DNA of 27,516 nucleotides, from contig DASWQV010000035.1 in NCBI GenBank assembly GCA_036403515.1, forward strand, positions 1-27,516, written 5' to 3'. Under the pieces are notes generated by a model that ran no database searches, was not told where the DNA came from, and saw only the letters and a program-made list of their open reading frames with translations. Position 1 is the stretch's first letter; every line of letters starts with the position of its first letter. This document shows positions 20,134 through 27,022 of the stretch, piece after piece. Source of the stretch: VRUE01 sp036403515 (GTDB lineage Bacteria > Actinomycetota > Thermoleophilia > Solirubrobacterales > 70-9). Made by a program: the position numbers and the translations under genes.

Positions 20134-21006
20134 ATGACCTACGACCTGAATGGAAAGGTGGCGCTGGTCACCGGCGGCGCCCGCGGGATCGGCTTCGAGA
20201 CGGCGCGCCAGCTGCACATGCGCGGCGCCTCGGTGGCGGTCGTGGACCTCGCTGCGGGCGAGGCGCGTGATGCGGCCGAGCGGATCGGCGAGCGGGCGAT
20301 CGGGATTGCCACCGACGTCACCGATCACAGCGCGATGATGCAGACAGTCGCCGAGACGGTCGAGCGCTTCGGTGGCCTCGACGTCGTCGTCGCCAACGCC
20401 GGCATCGCCCAGAGCCAGACGGCGACCACCCGGGGGATCTCGGTCGAGGAATGGGAGCGGGTATTCGAGGTCGACCTGCTCGGCGTTTGGCGCACCGTGC
20501 GGGCGGCGCTGCCGCAGATCGTCGAGCGCCGCGGCCACGTGGTCGTCACGTCCTCCGTCTACGCCTTCATGAACGGCGTGCTCAACAGCCCCTACGCGGT
20601 CGCCAAGGCGGGGGTCGAGTCGATGGGGCGAGCGCTGCGCACCGAGCTGACGCCGCTGGGCGCCAGCGCGAGCGTCGCCTATTTCGGCTGGGTCGACACC
20701 AAGATGGTCCAGGACGCCGTCGCCCGGCCGGGCTCGAACCGCCTGCAGGAAAACACGCCTGACTTCCTGCTCAAAAGAATTCCCCCCAGCGCGGCCGGGG
20801 CGGCGATCGTCCGCGGCATCGAAGAGCGCGCGCCGCGGATCTTCGCGCCGAAGTGGTGGCGCTACGTCTCCGCCCTGCGCGGGATCGTCAACCCGCTGCT
20901 CGACCGGCGAATGGAGAGGGACCGCAGGATGGTCGAGGCGGTACTCGAGGTCGAGGCCGGCGCCGACGAGCAGGGCGCCGCCGCGGTCGCGGCGGCGAAA
21001 GCCTGA
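20134..21006 (+). CDS. Short-chain dehydrogenase/reductase
   Basis: 290 aa classical SDR. The cofactor motif is TGGARGIG (13-20), D61-V-T is in TDVTDHSAM, NAGIAQ marks the central strand, and S140/S141 and Y154-A-V-A-K158 form the catalytic set. D37 in AVVDLAAG at the end of the second strand suggests preference for NAD(H) over NADP(H). After residue 190 it carries WVDTKM, a lid region, and a basic C-terminal tail (APKWWRYVSALRGIVNP, then MERDRRM) that could touch the membrane. It oxidises or reduces a small alcohol or ketone of unknown identity. ATG at 20134 is preferred to an upstream GTG at 20122 that overlaps the -10. It converges with the dehydrogenase gene downstream. Confidence 0.9.
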   Translation: MTYDLNGKVALVTGGARGIGFETARQLHMRGASVAVVDLAAGEARDAAERIGERAIGIATDVTDHSAMMQTVAETVERFGGLDVVVANAGIAQSQTATTRGISVEEWERVFEVDLLGVWRTVRAALPQIVERRGHVVVTSSVYAFMNGVLNSPYAVAKAGVESMGRALRTELTPLGASASVAYFGWVDTKMVQDAVARPGSNRLQENTPDFLLKRIPPSAAGAAIVRGIEERAPRIFAPKWWRYVSALRGIVNPLLDRRMERDRRMVEAVLEVEAGADEQGAAAVAAAKA

Positions 21007-21047
21007 CGCGCTAGCGACCCGACCGGGGCTGTCAGGCAAGGGCCTGC

Positions 21048-23924
21048 TCAGCGAGTCAGGCGCTCGAGCAGGATCAGCACCGACTCGTAGTCCTCACCCG
21101 TGGCGCGGCTGAGGCCGATCTCGCAGGTGCGGTTGCTGGAGAGGTGCGCGTCGAAGTGGCGCCCGGCGAGCTCTTCCGCCTGCGGACGCGTAGCGGACGC
21201 GGTGAGCTCAGGATGGGAGATGCCGCGATCGCCGGCGAAGCCGCAGCAGGTCGACGAGGGGGCGACGTAGACCTCGTCGGCGAGGGCGCCGGCGAGCGTC
21301 CGCAGGCGCGGCGCAAGGCCCATGTGCCGGGTGGCGCAGGTCGGGTGGACGGTGGCGGAGGCGACCCTCGAACTGATCTCGAGCTTCGGCAGCAGCCGGT
21401 CGTGCGCCCAGACGACTGAGTCGAGGATCTCCAGCTGGGCGAGCCGCTCGGCGTTCTCCTCGCTGAGCACGCCCTCGCCGGGTTCGCTGACGCCCTGGGT
21501 GCAGGACGCGGCGTCGATCACGACTGGGAGATCCCCCTCGCCGCTCCAGGCCCAGAGACGCTCGACCATCTCGTTCGCCTTGTGGCGGTGAGCGTCGCCA
21601 AAGCCCTTCGAGCTCCAGGGCAGTCCACAGCAGCTCCCCGCCACGTCATCGGGAATCCAGACCGGCATCCCGGCCCGAGCGGAAACCGCCACCAACGCCT
21701 CGACCGGGTTACCGGCGAAGATGCGATTCGTGCAGCTGGGCACGTAAACGGCGGCGGCGCTTCGGGGAGGAGCGGGTGACCCTCTCCCGACACTCCCCGC
21801 TTTTGTCGGGAGAGGGTCACCCCCTCCTCCCCACCGGGCGGCCCCAGGCAAGCCACGCCCACGCGTGGTCCGGCGCACAAGGGGCCCAGCCAGCCGGAGT
21901 CCCAGTCGCGAAGCCCCTTCGACCGCGCCCCAGCGCTTTGCCGTCGCCAGCGCCGCGGCTTCGGCGCGCTCCGTGTGCCGCTGCTTGCGGAGCTCCTTGA
22001 TCATCGCGCCGGTGTCGATCCCGACCGGGCAGGCGAGCTGGCAGGAGCCGTCGGCGGCACAGGTCTCCAGCGAGTCGTACTCGTACTCCTCGAGCAATGC
22101 CTTTTGCACCGGCGAGCCCATGGGCTGGCGCGCCATCTCGCGGCGCAGGACGATCCGCTGGCGCGGGGTGGTTGTCAGGTTGCGGCTCGGGCAGACCGGC
22201 TCGCAGAAGCCGCACTCGACGCAGGTGTTGGCCGAGTCCTCGATCTGCGGCGTGGTTTTGAGGTTTCGCAGGTGAGCATCGGGGTCGCGGTTGAGGACGA
22301 CACCGGGGTTGAGCACGCCGTCGGAATCGGCGAGCCGCTTGACCCGCCACATCAGCTCAGTCGCCGCCTCGCCCCACTCGCGCTCCACGTAGGGAGCCAT
22401 GTTGATCCCGGTGCCGTGCTCGGCCTTGAGCGAGCCGTGGTACTTGCCGACGATCAGCTCGACCAGCTTCGCCATGAAGGCCTCGTAGCGCTCGAGGTCC
22501 TCCTGCTTGGCGAAGTCCGGGGTCAGCATGAAGTGCAGGTTGCCGGCGGAGGCGTGGCCGGCCACCCCGGGCAGGAAGCCGTGCTCGCCGAGCAGCGACT
22601 GCAGGTCGCGGGCGCCCTCGGCGATCCGCTCCGGCGGCACGCAGACGTCCTCGACGATCAGCGCCGTGCCGGGCATGCGCAGGCGGCCGATCAGGCCGTG
22701 AAGGCCCTCGCGCACGCGCCAGGCGAGCTCGATCCCCTCGGCCTCGCGGGTGAACTCGATTGGGCGGATCGTCTCATGGGCGGGAAAGATCTCGCCGGCC
22801 TTGGCGAGGTGAGCGTCGAGCTCCTTGTCGGTCCCGGCGCCGTACTCGACCAGCAGCACCGCCGACTCCGGCGGCAGCTCCTTCCACTCCTGCGGCGCGC
22901 CGACCATGTTCCAGGCAGCGGTGATCAGCGCCGGCGCAACCATCAGCTCGACCGCTGTGGCGCCGCTCTCGACCAGGTCGCGGACCGGCGCGATCGCCTC
23001 GTCGATGCCGGGGAAGTGGACCCAGGCCGTGGTCGTCCGGGCCGGCAGCGGCACGGTTTCGAAGACCGCCTCGGCGACGAAGGCGAGCGTACCCTCCGAG
23101 CCGATCACCAGGCGGCGGAAGATCTCCAGCGGCTCGTCGGCGTCGAGGAAGGCGCAGAGCCGGTAGCCGGTCGTGTTCTTGATCGCGAACTTGCGACGGA
23201 TGCGCTCGCTCAGCTCGGCGTCGGCGCGGATCTCATCGCGGATCGCGGCGAGGCCGGCGGCCAGCTCGGGCTCCTCCGCCGCGAAGCGCTCGGCGGCGTC
23301 CGGGGCGGCCGTGTCGATGGTCGTGCCGGAGGCAAGCACCAGCGTCATCGAGCGCACGGTCGAGTAGGAGTCCTTGCTGACGCCGCAGCGCATCCCGCCC
23401 GAGTTGTTGGCGATCACGCCACCGACGCAGGCGATGTCAGTGCTGGCGGGATCGGGGCCGAGCTTGCGGCCATACGGCGCCAGCACCCGGTTCGCGTGAC
23501 CGAGCACGGTGCCGGTCTTGACCCTTGCCCGGGCGCCGCCGTCCTCGACCGCAATGCCACCGAAATGGCGGCGCACGTCGACCAGGATGCCGTCGCTCTG
23601 CCCCTGGCCGTTGAGGCTGGTGCCGCCGGCGCGGAAGGTGACCGGGATGCCGTTGCGGCGGCCATAGGCGAGGACCTTGGCAACGTCCTCTGCATCGTGC
23701 GCCATCACCACCGCCTGCGGAAGGAGACGGTAGGGGCTGGCGTCGGAGGCGTAGCGAACGATGTCGCTGACGCGGCCGAGCAGGCGGTCGGGGCCGAGCA
23801 GCTCTTCTAGCTCACCGCGCAGCGGCTGCGCCACACCTGCGGAAATCGAGTCCGGGGCGCGGTCGGACGCGGGCTCGGCCACCGGCGGCGCGAGCGAGGA
23901 GACGTTTCGCTCCAGCAGCGCCAT
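21048..23924 (-). CDS. FAD-linked 2-hydroxyacid dehydrogenase with Fe-S and CCG domains
   Basis: 958 aa, D-lactate dehydrogenase-like. Residues about 65-205 are FAD_binding_4 (TFRAGGTSLNGQG at 96-108, GVIANNSGGMRCG). Residues about 240-530 are FAD-oxidase C (RLVIGSEGTLAFV, HASAGNLHFML, EHGTGI). A ferredoxin-like region has C568-x2-C571-x2-C574-x3-C578 and C622, C628, C632 before PVGIDTGAMI. Two CCG modules follow (YVPSCTNRI with GSCCGLPW; HPTCATRHMG with STCCGFAG). It oxidises a D-2-hydroxyacid to the 2-ketoacid and feeds electrons to the respiratory chain. The decarboxylase gene lies 12 nt upstream on the same strand, so mandelate-type substrates are plausible. Residues about 698-721 are encoded by palindromic element C, between the Fe-S and CCG regions. 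Confidence 0.88.
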   Translation of the reverse strand: MALLERNVSSLAPPVAEPASDRAPDSISAGVAQPLRGELEELLGPDRLLGRVSDIVRYASDASPYRLLPQAVVMAHDAEDVAKVLAYGRRNGIPVTFRAGGTSLNGQGQSDGILVDVRRHFGGIAVEDGGARARVKTGTVLGHANRVLAPYGRKLGPDPASTDIACVGGVIANNSGGMRCGVSKDSYSTVRSMTLVLASGTTIDTAAPDAAERFAAEEPELAAGLAAIRDEIRADAELSERIRRKFAIKNTTGYRLCAFLDADEPLEIFRRLVIGSEGTLAFVAEAVFETVPLPARTTTAWVHFPGIDEAIAPVRDLVESGATAVELMVAPALITAAWNMVGAPQEWKELPPESAVLLVEYGAGTDKELDAHLAKAGEIFPAHETIRPIEFTREAEGIELAWRVREGLHGLIGRLRMPGTALIVEDVCVPPERIAEGARDLQSLLGEHGFLPGVAGHASAGNLHFMLTPDFAKQEDLERYEAFMAKLVELIVGKYHGSLKAEHGTGINMAPYVEREWGEAATELMWRVKRLADSDGVLNPGVVLNRDPDAHLRNLKTTPQIEDSANTCVECGFCEPVCPSRNLTTTPRQRIVLRREMARQPMGSPVQKALLEEYEYDSLETCAADGSCQLACPVGIDTGAMIKELRKQRHTERAEAAALATAKRWGAVEGASRLGLRLAGPLVRRTTRGRGLPGAARWGGGGDPLPTKAGSVGRGSPAPPRSAAAVYVPSCTNRIFAGNPVEALVAVSARAGMPVWIPDDVAGSCCGLPWSSKGFGDAHRHKANEMVERLWAWSGEGDLPVVIDAASCTQGVSEPGEGVLSEENAERLAQLEILDSVVWAHDRLLPKLEISSRVASATVHPTCATRHMGLAPRLRTLAGALADEVYVAPSSTCCGFAGDRGISHPELTASATRPQAEELAGRHFDAHLSSNRTCEIGLSRATGEDYESVLILLERLTR
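21764..21832. repeat. Palindromic element C, in frame inside the dehydrogenase gene
   Basis: 69 bp. 29-nt arms (21764-21792 and 21804-21832) pair with one mismatch around an 11-nt loop (CTCCCCGCTTT). The inner 19 bp (GGGTGACCCTCTCCCGACA and its complement) are perfect. It encodes a Gly/Pro/Ser-rich linker and leaves the frame open. Confidence 0.85.
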
Positions 23925-23936
23925 GGTCAGGCCAGC

Positions 23937-25535
23937 TTAGAAGAGCGCCATCCCGGGCGCGACCGGGACTTCGACCAGTTCCGGCCGGGAGGAGGCGATC
24001 GATTTGGAGAGGGCATCGCGCACTTCGTCGCGATCCTTGACCCGGTGCGCCGCGATCCCGTAGCCCTCGGCGATCGCGGCGACGTCGAGCTTCGGCAGGT
24101 CGAGGCCGGGAGCCCCCTCCACCTGCTCGACTTCGGCGAACCACTTGAGGATCCCGTACTCCTCGTTGCGCACGACCAGGAAGGTGACCGGGGCCTTGTA
24201 GGCGACGGCGCTCCAGAAGGCGCTGACCGCGTACTGGACCGAGCCCTCGCCGATCACGCAGACGACAGGGCGATCCGGCTGGGCGAGCTGGACCCCAACA
24301 GAGGCGGCGAGGCCGAAGCCGAGGCCGCCGCCGGCGGCGAAGTAGTAGCTGCCCGGCCGCGAGAGCCGCATCTGGTTGCGCAGCGCCAGGGTGCTGGTCG
24401 GCGACTCGAGCACGACGATGCCGTCATCGGGAAAGACCTCGGCGAGGGCGGTGTGCACGGTCGAGGGGTTGAGCGGGTCGCTGGGCGGGATTTCCTGCGG
24501 GCCCTGGTTGGGCTCGGGCGCCGTTCGCGTCGACTCGGGCACCTGCTCGAGCAGGGCCGCCAGGGTCAACTTCACATCGGCTACGAGAGCGTCGCCCATC
24601 GGGGCCCGGGCCGCCTCGTCGGGATCGCTGGTGATCGCGACCAGCTTCGCCCCCTCGGGCAACAGCGGTCCCGGGATGTAGGGGTAGTAGGGGAAGACCG
24701 AGCTGCCGACGACCAGGATCAGGTCGTGCCCCTCGAGGGTCTGGCCGACCGGGCCGATTGCCGGCGGCAGCACGCCGCGGTAGTTGGGGTGGTTCTCGGG
24801 GAAGCCGATGCGGCCTCCGCCGGGGGCGGGCGTCGCCCAGACCGGCAGGCGCTGGCGCTCGGCGAGGGCGATCGCGTCCTGCCAGGCGCCGGAGGCGTCG
24901 ATGTCGGGGCCGGCGACCAGCACCGGGTTGACGGCGGCGTCCAGCCGGTCGGCGAGGACGCGGACCGCAGCGGGATCGGCGACGGCTCGACCGTCGACGC
25001 GGCGGCTGATCGCCTCGCGCGCGTCGGCCTCGTCGACCTCGGCGTACCAGTCGTCCATCGGCAGGGAGACGAAGACCGGGCCCTTCGGCGGCAGGCCGGC
25101 GAGGTGGGCGCCGTGGGCGAGGGCAAGCGGCACGTCCTCGGCCCGGGCGGGCTCGTAGGACCACTTGACCAGCGGGTGCGGCATGCGGATCGCGTCGCGG
25201 TTGGTCAGGTTCGCCTGCAGGGTGATCTGCGCCCGCGCCTGCTGTCCGGCGGTGATCAGCAGCGGCGAGTGGTTGGCCTGGGCGTTGAAGATCGCCCCCA
25301 TCGCGTTGCCGACCCCAGGGGCGGTGTGAAGGTTGGCGACGGTGGTCCGTCCCGAGGCCTGGGCGTAGCCGTCGGCCATGCCGACCACTACCGCCTCCTG
25401 CAGCCCCAGCACATAGCGGAAGTCAGAGGGGAAATCGGCCAGCATCGGCAGCTCGGTCGAACCCGGGTTGCCGAACATCGTCGTCATCCCCTGCTCGCGG
25501 AAAAGATCGAAGCTGGCCTCTCGAACGCTCGGCAT
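23937..25535 (-). CDS. mdlC: Benzoylformate decarboxylase-like ThDP enzyme
   Basis: 532 aa, collinear with Pseudomonas putida benzoylformate decarboxylase. Matching features are S26 in FGNPGSTELP, E47 in LQEAVVVGMADGYAQ (the ThDP-activating Glu), H70 in NLHTAPGVGNAMGA, PLVKWSYEPA, PEAARAPMGDA-like wording (DEAARAPMGDALVAD), and GSYYFAAGGGLGFGL. Two active-site positions differ: the residue aligning with His281 is Y284 (VFPYYPYIPG), and the Mg-binding GDG is GEG (E430 in GEGSVQY). The enzyme should convert an aryl or branched 2-ketoacid to aldehyde and CO2. It is the first gene of a pair with the hydroxyacid dehydrogenase. The start at 25535 has TAGGGT 10 nt upstream and TTGAGA as a possible -35. 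Exact substrate uncertain. Confidence 0.85.
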   Translation of the reverse strand: MPSVREASFDLFREQGMTTMFGNPGSTELPMLADFPSDFRYVLGLQEAVVVGMADGYAQASGRTTVANLHTAPGVGNAMGAIFNAQANHSPLLITAGQQARAQITLQANLTNRDAIRMPHPLVKWSYEPARAEDVPLALAHGAHLAGLPPKGPVFVSLPMDDWYAEVDEADAREAISRRVDGRAVADPAAVRVLADRLDAAVNPVLVAGPDIDASGAWQDAIALAERQRLPVWATPAPGGGRIGFPENHPNYRGVLPPAIGPVGQTLEGHDLILVVGSSVFPYYPYIPGPLLPEGAKLVAITSDPDEAARAPMGDALVADVKLTLAALLEQVPESTRTAPEPNQGPQEIPPSDPLNPSTVHTALAEVFPDDGIVVLESPTSTLALRNQMRLSRPGSYYFAAGGGLGFGLAASVGVQLAQPDRPVVCVIGEGSVQYAVSAFWSAVAYKAPVTFLVVRNEEYGILKWFAEVEQVEGAPGLDLPKLDVAAIAEGYGIAAHRVKDRDEVRDALSKSIASSRPELVEVPVAPGMALF

Positions 25536-25545
25536 GCCGGGCGGA

Positions 25546-25572
25546 ACCCTACCGGTGCATTGCTGTTCTCAA
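25546..25572 (-). promoter_or_regulatory. Putative promoter of the decarboxylase/dehydrogenase pair
   Basis: On the minus strand, TTGAGA (25567-25572) and TAGGGT (25546-25551) are separated by 15 bp. TAGGGT ends 10 nt before the ATG, so the leader would be a few nucleotides. Confidence 0.4.
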
Positions 25573-25592
25573 GGGGACGCTCCGCTGGACCG

Positions 25593-26354
25593 ATGAGTAA
25601 AGCCATGGCACCGCAAGCCAAGACGATGTCGTACTTCTCTCCGGATAACGGAAAGAAATACGACCGCAAGGATGACTTGGCGGGCCGGGTGGGCAAGACC
25701 CTGCTCGCTGCTGCCGCGGTGCTTGCCCTCTGCCTGCTCGCTGCCGCCTCGGGCAACGCCGGGCCGGCCTCGACCAGGCTCGTCTACGCGCCGGGCGAAA
25801 TCGTGCCAATCCCGGCAGCGATTCCCCACGAAGAAGGCGACATGGTCGACAGCCGCATCGTGCCTGACCTGCGCTGGATCTCCCAGCACTTCTCGATCTA
25901 CGTGACCGACGGCTACTCGGGGCCACTGCCCAACGGCGAACACGTCGGCTGCAACAACTGCCACGTGAGGGGCTCCGATCACTACAACGGCCTCGCCGTC
26001 GACCTCGTGCCGCTGAACGGCACCAGCGGTAAATGCGACGCCACCTGGGCTGGGATCACGCGGCTGGCCCTCTGGGCTGAGCCGGTCCAGAACAAACCCG
26101 TGCTGCCCTTCCGCTGGGTCGGCTACGACGGCGACGCCGGCCACGGCTGCGGCAACCACCTCCACCTCTCCTGGAACCACGCCCTCGCGCCGCGGTTCGA
26201 ACTGGCGGAATGGGTCGAAGTCTTCCCGGTCGGCAGCCCGGCGCCGAGACAACCACGCCATCCTCGTCCCAAATCGCCGCCGAAAGCCCCGCCGGGCCCC
26301 GCTGGCGGCATCTCCTCGGTCCGCTCCGGCGGCCTCTCCGCCCGCGACGACTAA
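25593..26354 (+). CDS. Secreted peptidase M15-like (Hedgehog/DD-peptidase fold) protein
   Basis: 253 aa from the first ATG. After a hydrophobic signal segment (TLLAAAAVLALCLLAAAS) comes a domain with S-D-H-Y-N-G-L-A-V-D-L, which matches the SxHxxGxAxD zinc-binding signature of M15 peptidases, and G-N-H-L-H-L-S-W, the second zinc site. Two cysteines (CNNC) precede the first motif. M15 proteins cleave D-Ala-containing cell-wall peptides; this one may instead be a non-standard relative. A Pro-rich tail ends the protein. The start is unresolved: ATGs at 25593, 25605 and 25626, or GTG at 25689, which gives the most conventional signal peptide. The 37-bp hairpin repeat lies between these choices and would be leader RNA with the last one. 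Confidence 0.7.
   Translation: MSKAMAPQAKTMSYFSPDNGKKYDRKDDLAGRVGKTLLAAAAVLALCLLAAASGNAGPASTRLVYAPGEIVPIPAAIPHEEGDMVDSRIVPDLRWISQHFSIYVTDGYSGPLPNGEHVGCNNCHVRGSDHYNGLAVDLVPLNGTSGKCDATWAGITRLALWAEPVQNKPVLPFRWVGYDGDAGHGCGNHLHLSWNHALAPRFELAEWVEVFPVGSPAPRQPRHPRPKSPPKAPPGPAGGISSVRSGGLSARDD
25628..25664. repeat. 37-bp hairpin repeat, copy 2 (5' end of the M15-like gene)
   Basis: 16-nt arms GTCGTACTTCTCTCCG and CGGAAAGAAATACGAC around GATAA; the two arm mismatches would be G-U pairs in RNA. It is the inverted relative of copy 1 upstream of trxA. Both strands read through as YFSP/FFPLSGEKYD-like peptides, a result of the symmetry. Confidence 0.7.
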
Positions 26355-26367
26355 CCCAAGAAGAGCC

Positions 26368-26406
26368 GTAACGTTTTGTTCATCCCCCAGGGAGACAAAA
26401 CGTTAC
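26368..26406. promoter_or_regulatory. 12-bp perfect inverted repeat
   Basis: GTAACGTTTTGT (26368-26379) and ACAAAACGTTAC (26395-26406) are exact complements 15 nt apart, just after the M15-like stop. The right arm is also the start of the first 35-bp direct repeat. It may terminate the upstream gene or be an operator. Confidence 0.5.
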
Positions 26407-26498
26407 ACCTGGTGAAGCCTTGTGCTGGGACAAAACGTTACGCCTGGTAGAGCTTTGCGCGAGGACGAACATTGCACCTGGTGAAGCGCTGCGCCGGG
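26394..26498. repeat. Three ~35-bp tandem direct repeats upstream of the lipoprotein gene
   Basis: Units start at 26394, 26429 and 26463/26464. Units 1 and 2 share GACAAAACGTTAC; all three share CCTGGT followed by purines, AGC and a T/G/C-rich end. There are no spacers between units. The array ends just before the TAGGAT hexamer of the lipoprotein gene. Confidence 0.75.
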
Positions 26499-26502
26499 GT
26501 CT

Positions 26503-26508
26503 TAGGAT
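26503..26508 (+). promoter_or_regulatory. Putative -10 (TAGGAT) of the lipoprotein gene
   Basis: TAGGAT ends 7 nt before the ATG at 26516, directly behind the tandem repeats. Confidence 0.4.
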
Positions 26509-26515
26509 GGCGTCG

Positions 26516-26983
26516 ATGCGCAAGTGGATCGCGATCCTCGCCGGTTCTCTCCTTGCATTGGCCGGATGCGGGGAGCCGGGTGACTCGACCCCCGCCGCCT
26601 GTCTGGACGGTACGGGGGCTTACCTCGAGGCCCTGGCAGACGCCCCGGGCGTGGTGAAGCTGCGAGGAGAGACGACGATAAGCGAATGCCTGGCCGAGAA
26701 CCAGCAGGCCGGCGACCTCGCCACGGTCGGCGCCGCGCTGGTCGCGGCGACGACGAAGCTCAATGCGGAGTCCCGTGCGAAACCGGGCGGCGATGCCAAC
26801 CTCCAGCTTGGCTATCTGCTCGGCGCGGCCGAACGGGGCGCTCGAGGAACCAACGGCATCCACGCCGAGCTGATCCGCCGCCTCTCAAGCGCTGCCCGCT
26901 ACAGCCCCGACAACCGGCCGTTGCCGGCGGCCTTCCTCAGCACCTATCGCGAAGGCTTCGACGCGGGGCAGGCCCGCGGCTGA
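26516..26983 (+). CDS. Small lipoprotein of unknown function
   Basis: 155 aa. MRKWIAILAGSLLALAGC is a lipoprotein signal peptide with lipobox L-A-G-C; the mature protein would start at Cys18 and sit on the outer face of the membrane. Two further cysteines (in PAACLDG and ISECLAEN) could form a disulfide. The rest is helical and Ala/Gly-rich (LQLGYLLGAAERGARGTNGIHAELIRRLSSAARYSP), with no family recognised. ATG at 26516 is chosen over 26507 because it starts the charged n-region directly and suits the TAGGAT spacing. It is preceded by a triplicate ~35-bp repeat and followed after 39 nt by fumC. Confidence 0.75.
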   Translation: MRKWIAILAGSLLALAGCGEPGDSTPAACLDGTGAYLEALADAPGVVKLRGETTISECLAENQQAGDLATVGAALVAATTKLNAESRAKPGGDANLQLGYLLGAAERGARGTNGIHAELIRRLSSAARYSPDNRPLPAAFLSTYREGFDAGQARG

Positions 26984-26984
26984 A

Positions 26985-26990
26985 TACGCT
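26985..26990 (+). promoter_or_regulatory. Possible -10 (TACGCT) of fumC
   Basis: TACGCT fits TANNNT and would give a leader of about 26 nt containing the GGAGG ribosome site at 27011-27015. Weak evidence; read-through from the lipoprotein gene is also possible. Confidence 0.25.
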
Positions 26991-27022
26991 GCGAAGACCA
27001 CGACTTCGATGGAGGCAAGACC

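Noticed and set aside
21975..23810. Long open frame on the plus strand opposite the hydroxyacid dehydrogenase
   Set aside because: Antisense shadow typical of high-GC DNA; the minus-strand protein has every family motif.
24045..25592. Upstream extension of the M15-like gene frame across the decarboxylase gene
   Set aside because: This part is antisense to a full-length ThDP enzyme and has no domain; the real gene begins no earlier than 25593.
26394..26498. CRISPR array
   Set aside because: The three ~35-bp units are directly abutting with no unique spacers, and no cas gene is in the window.
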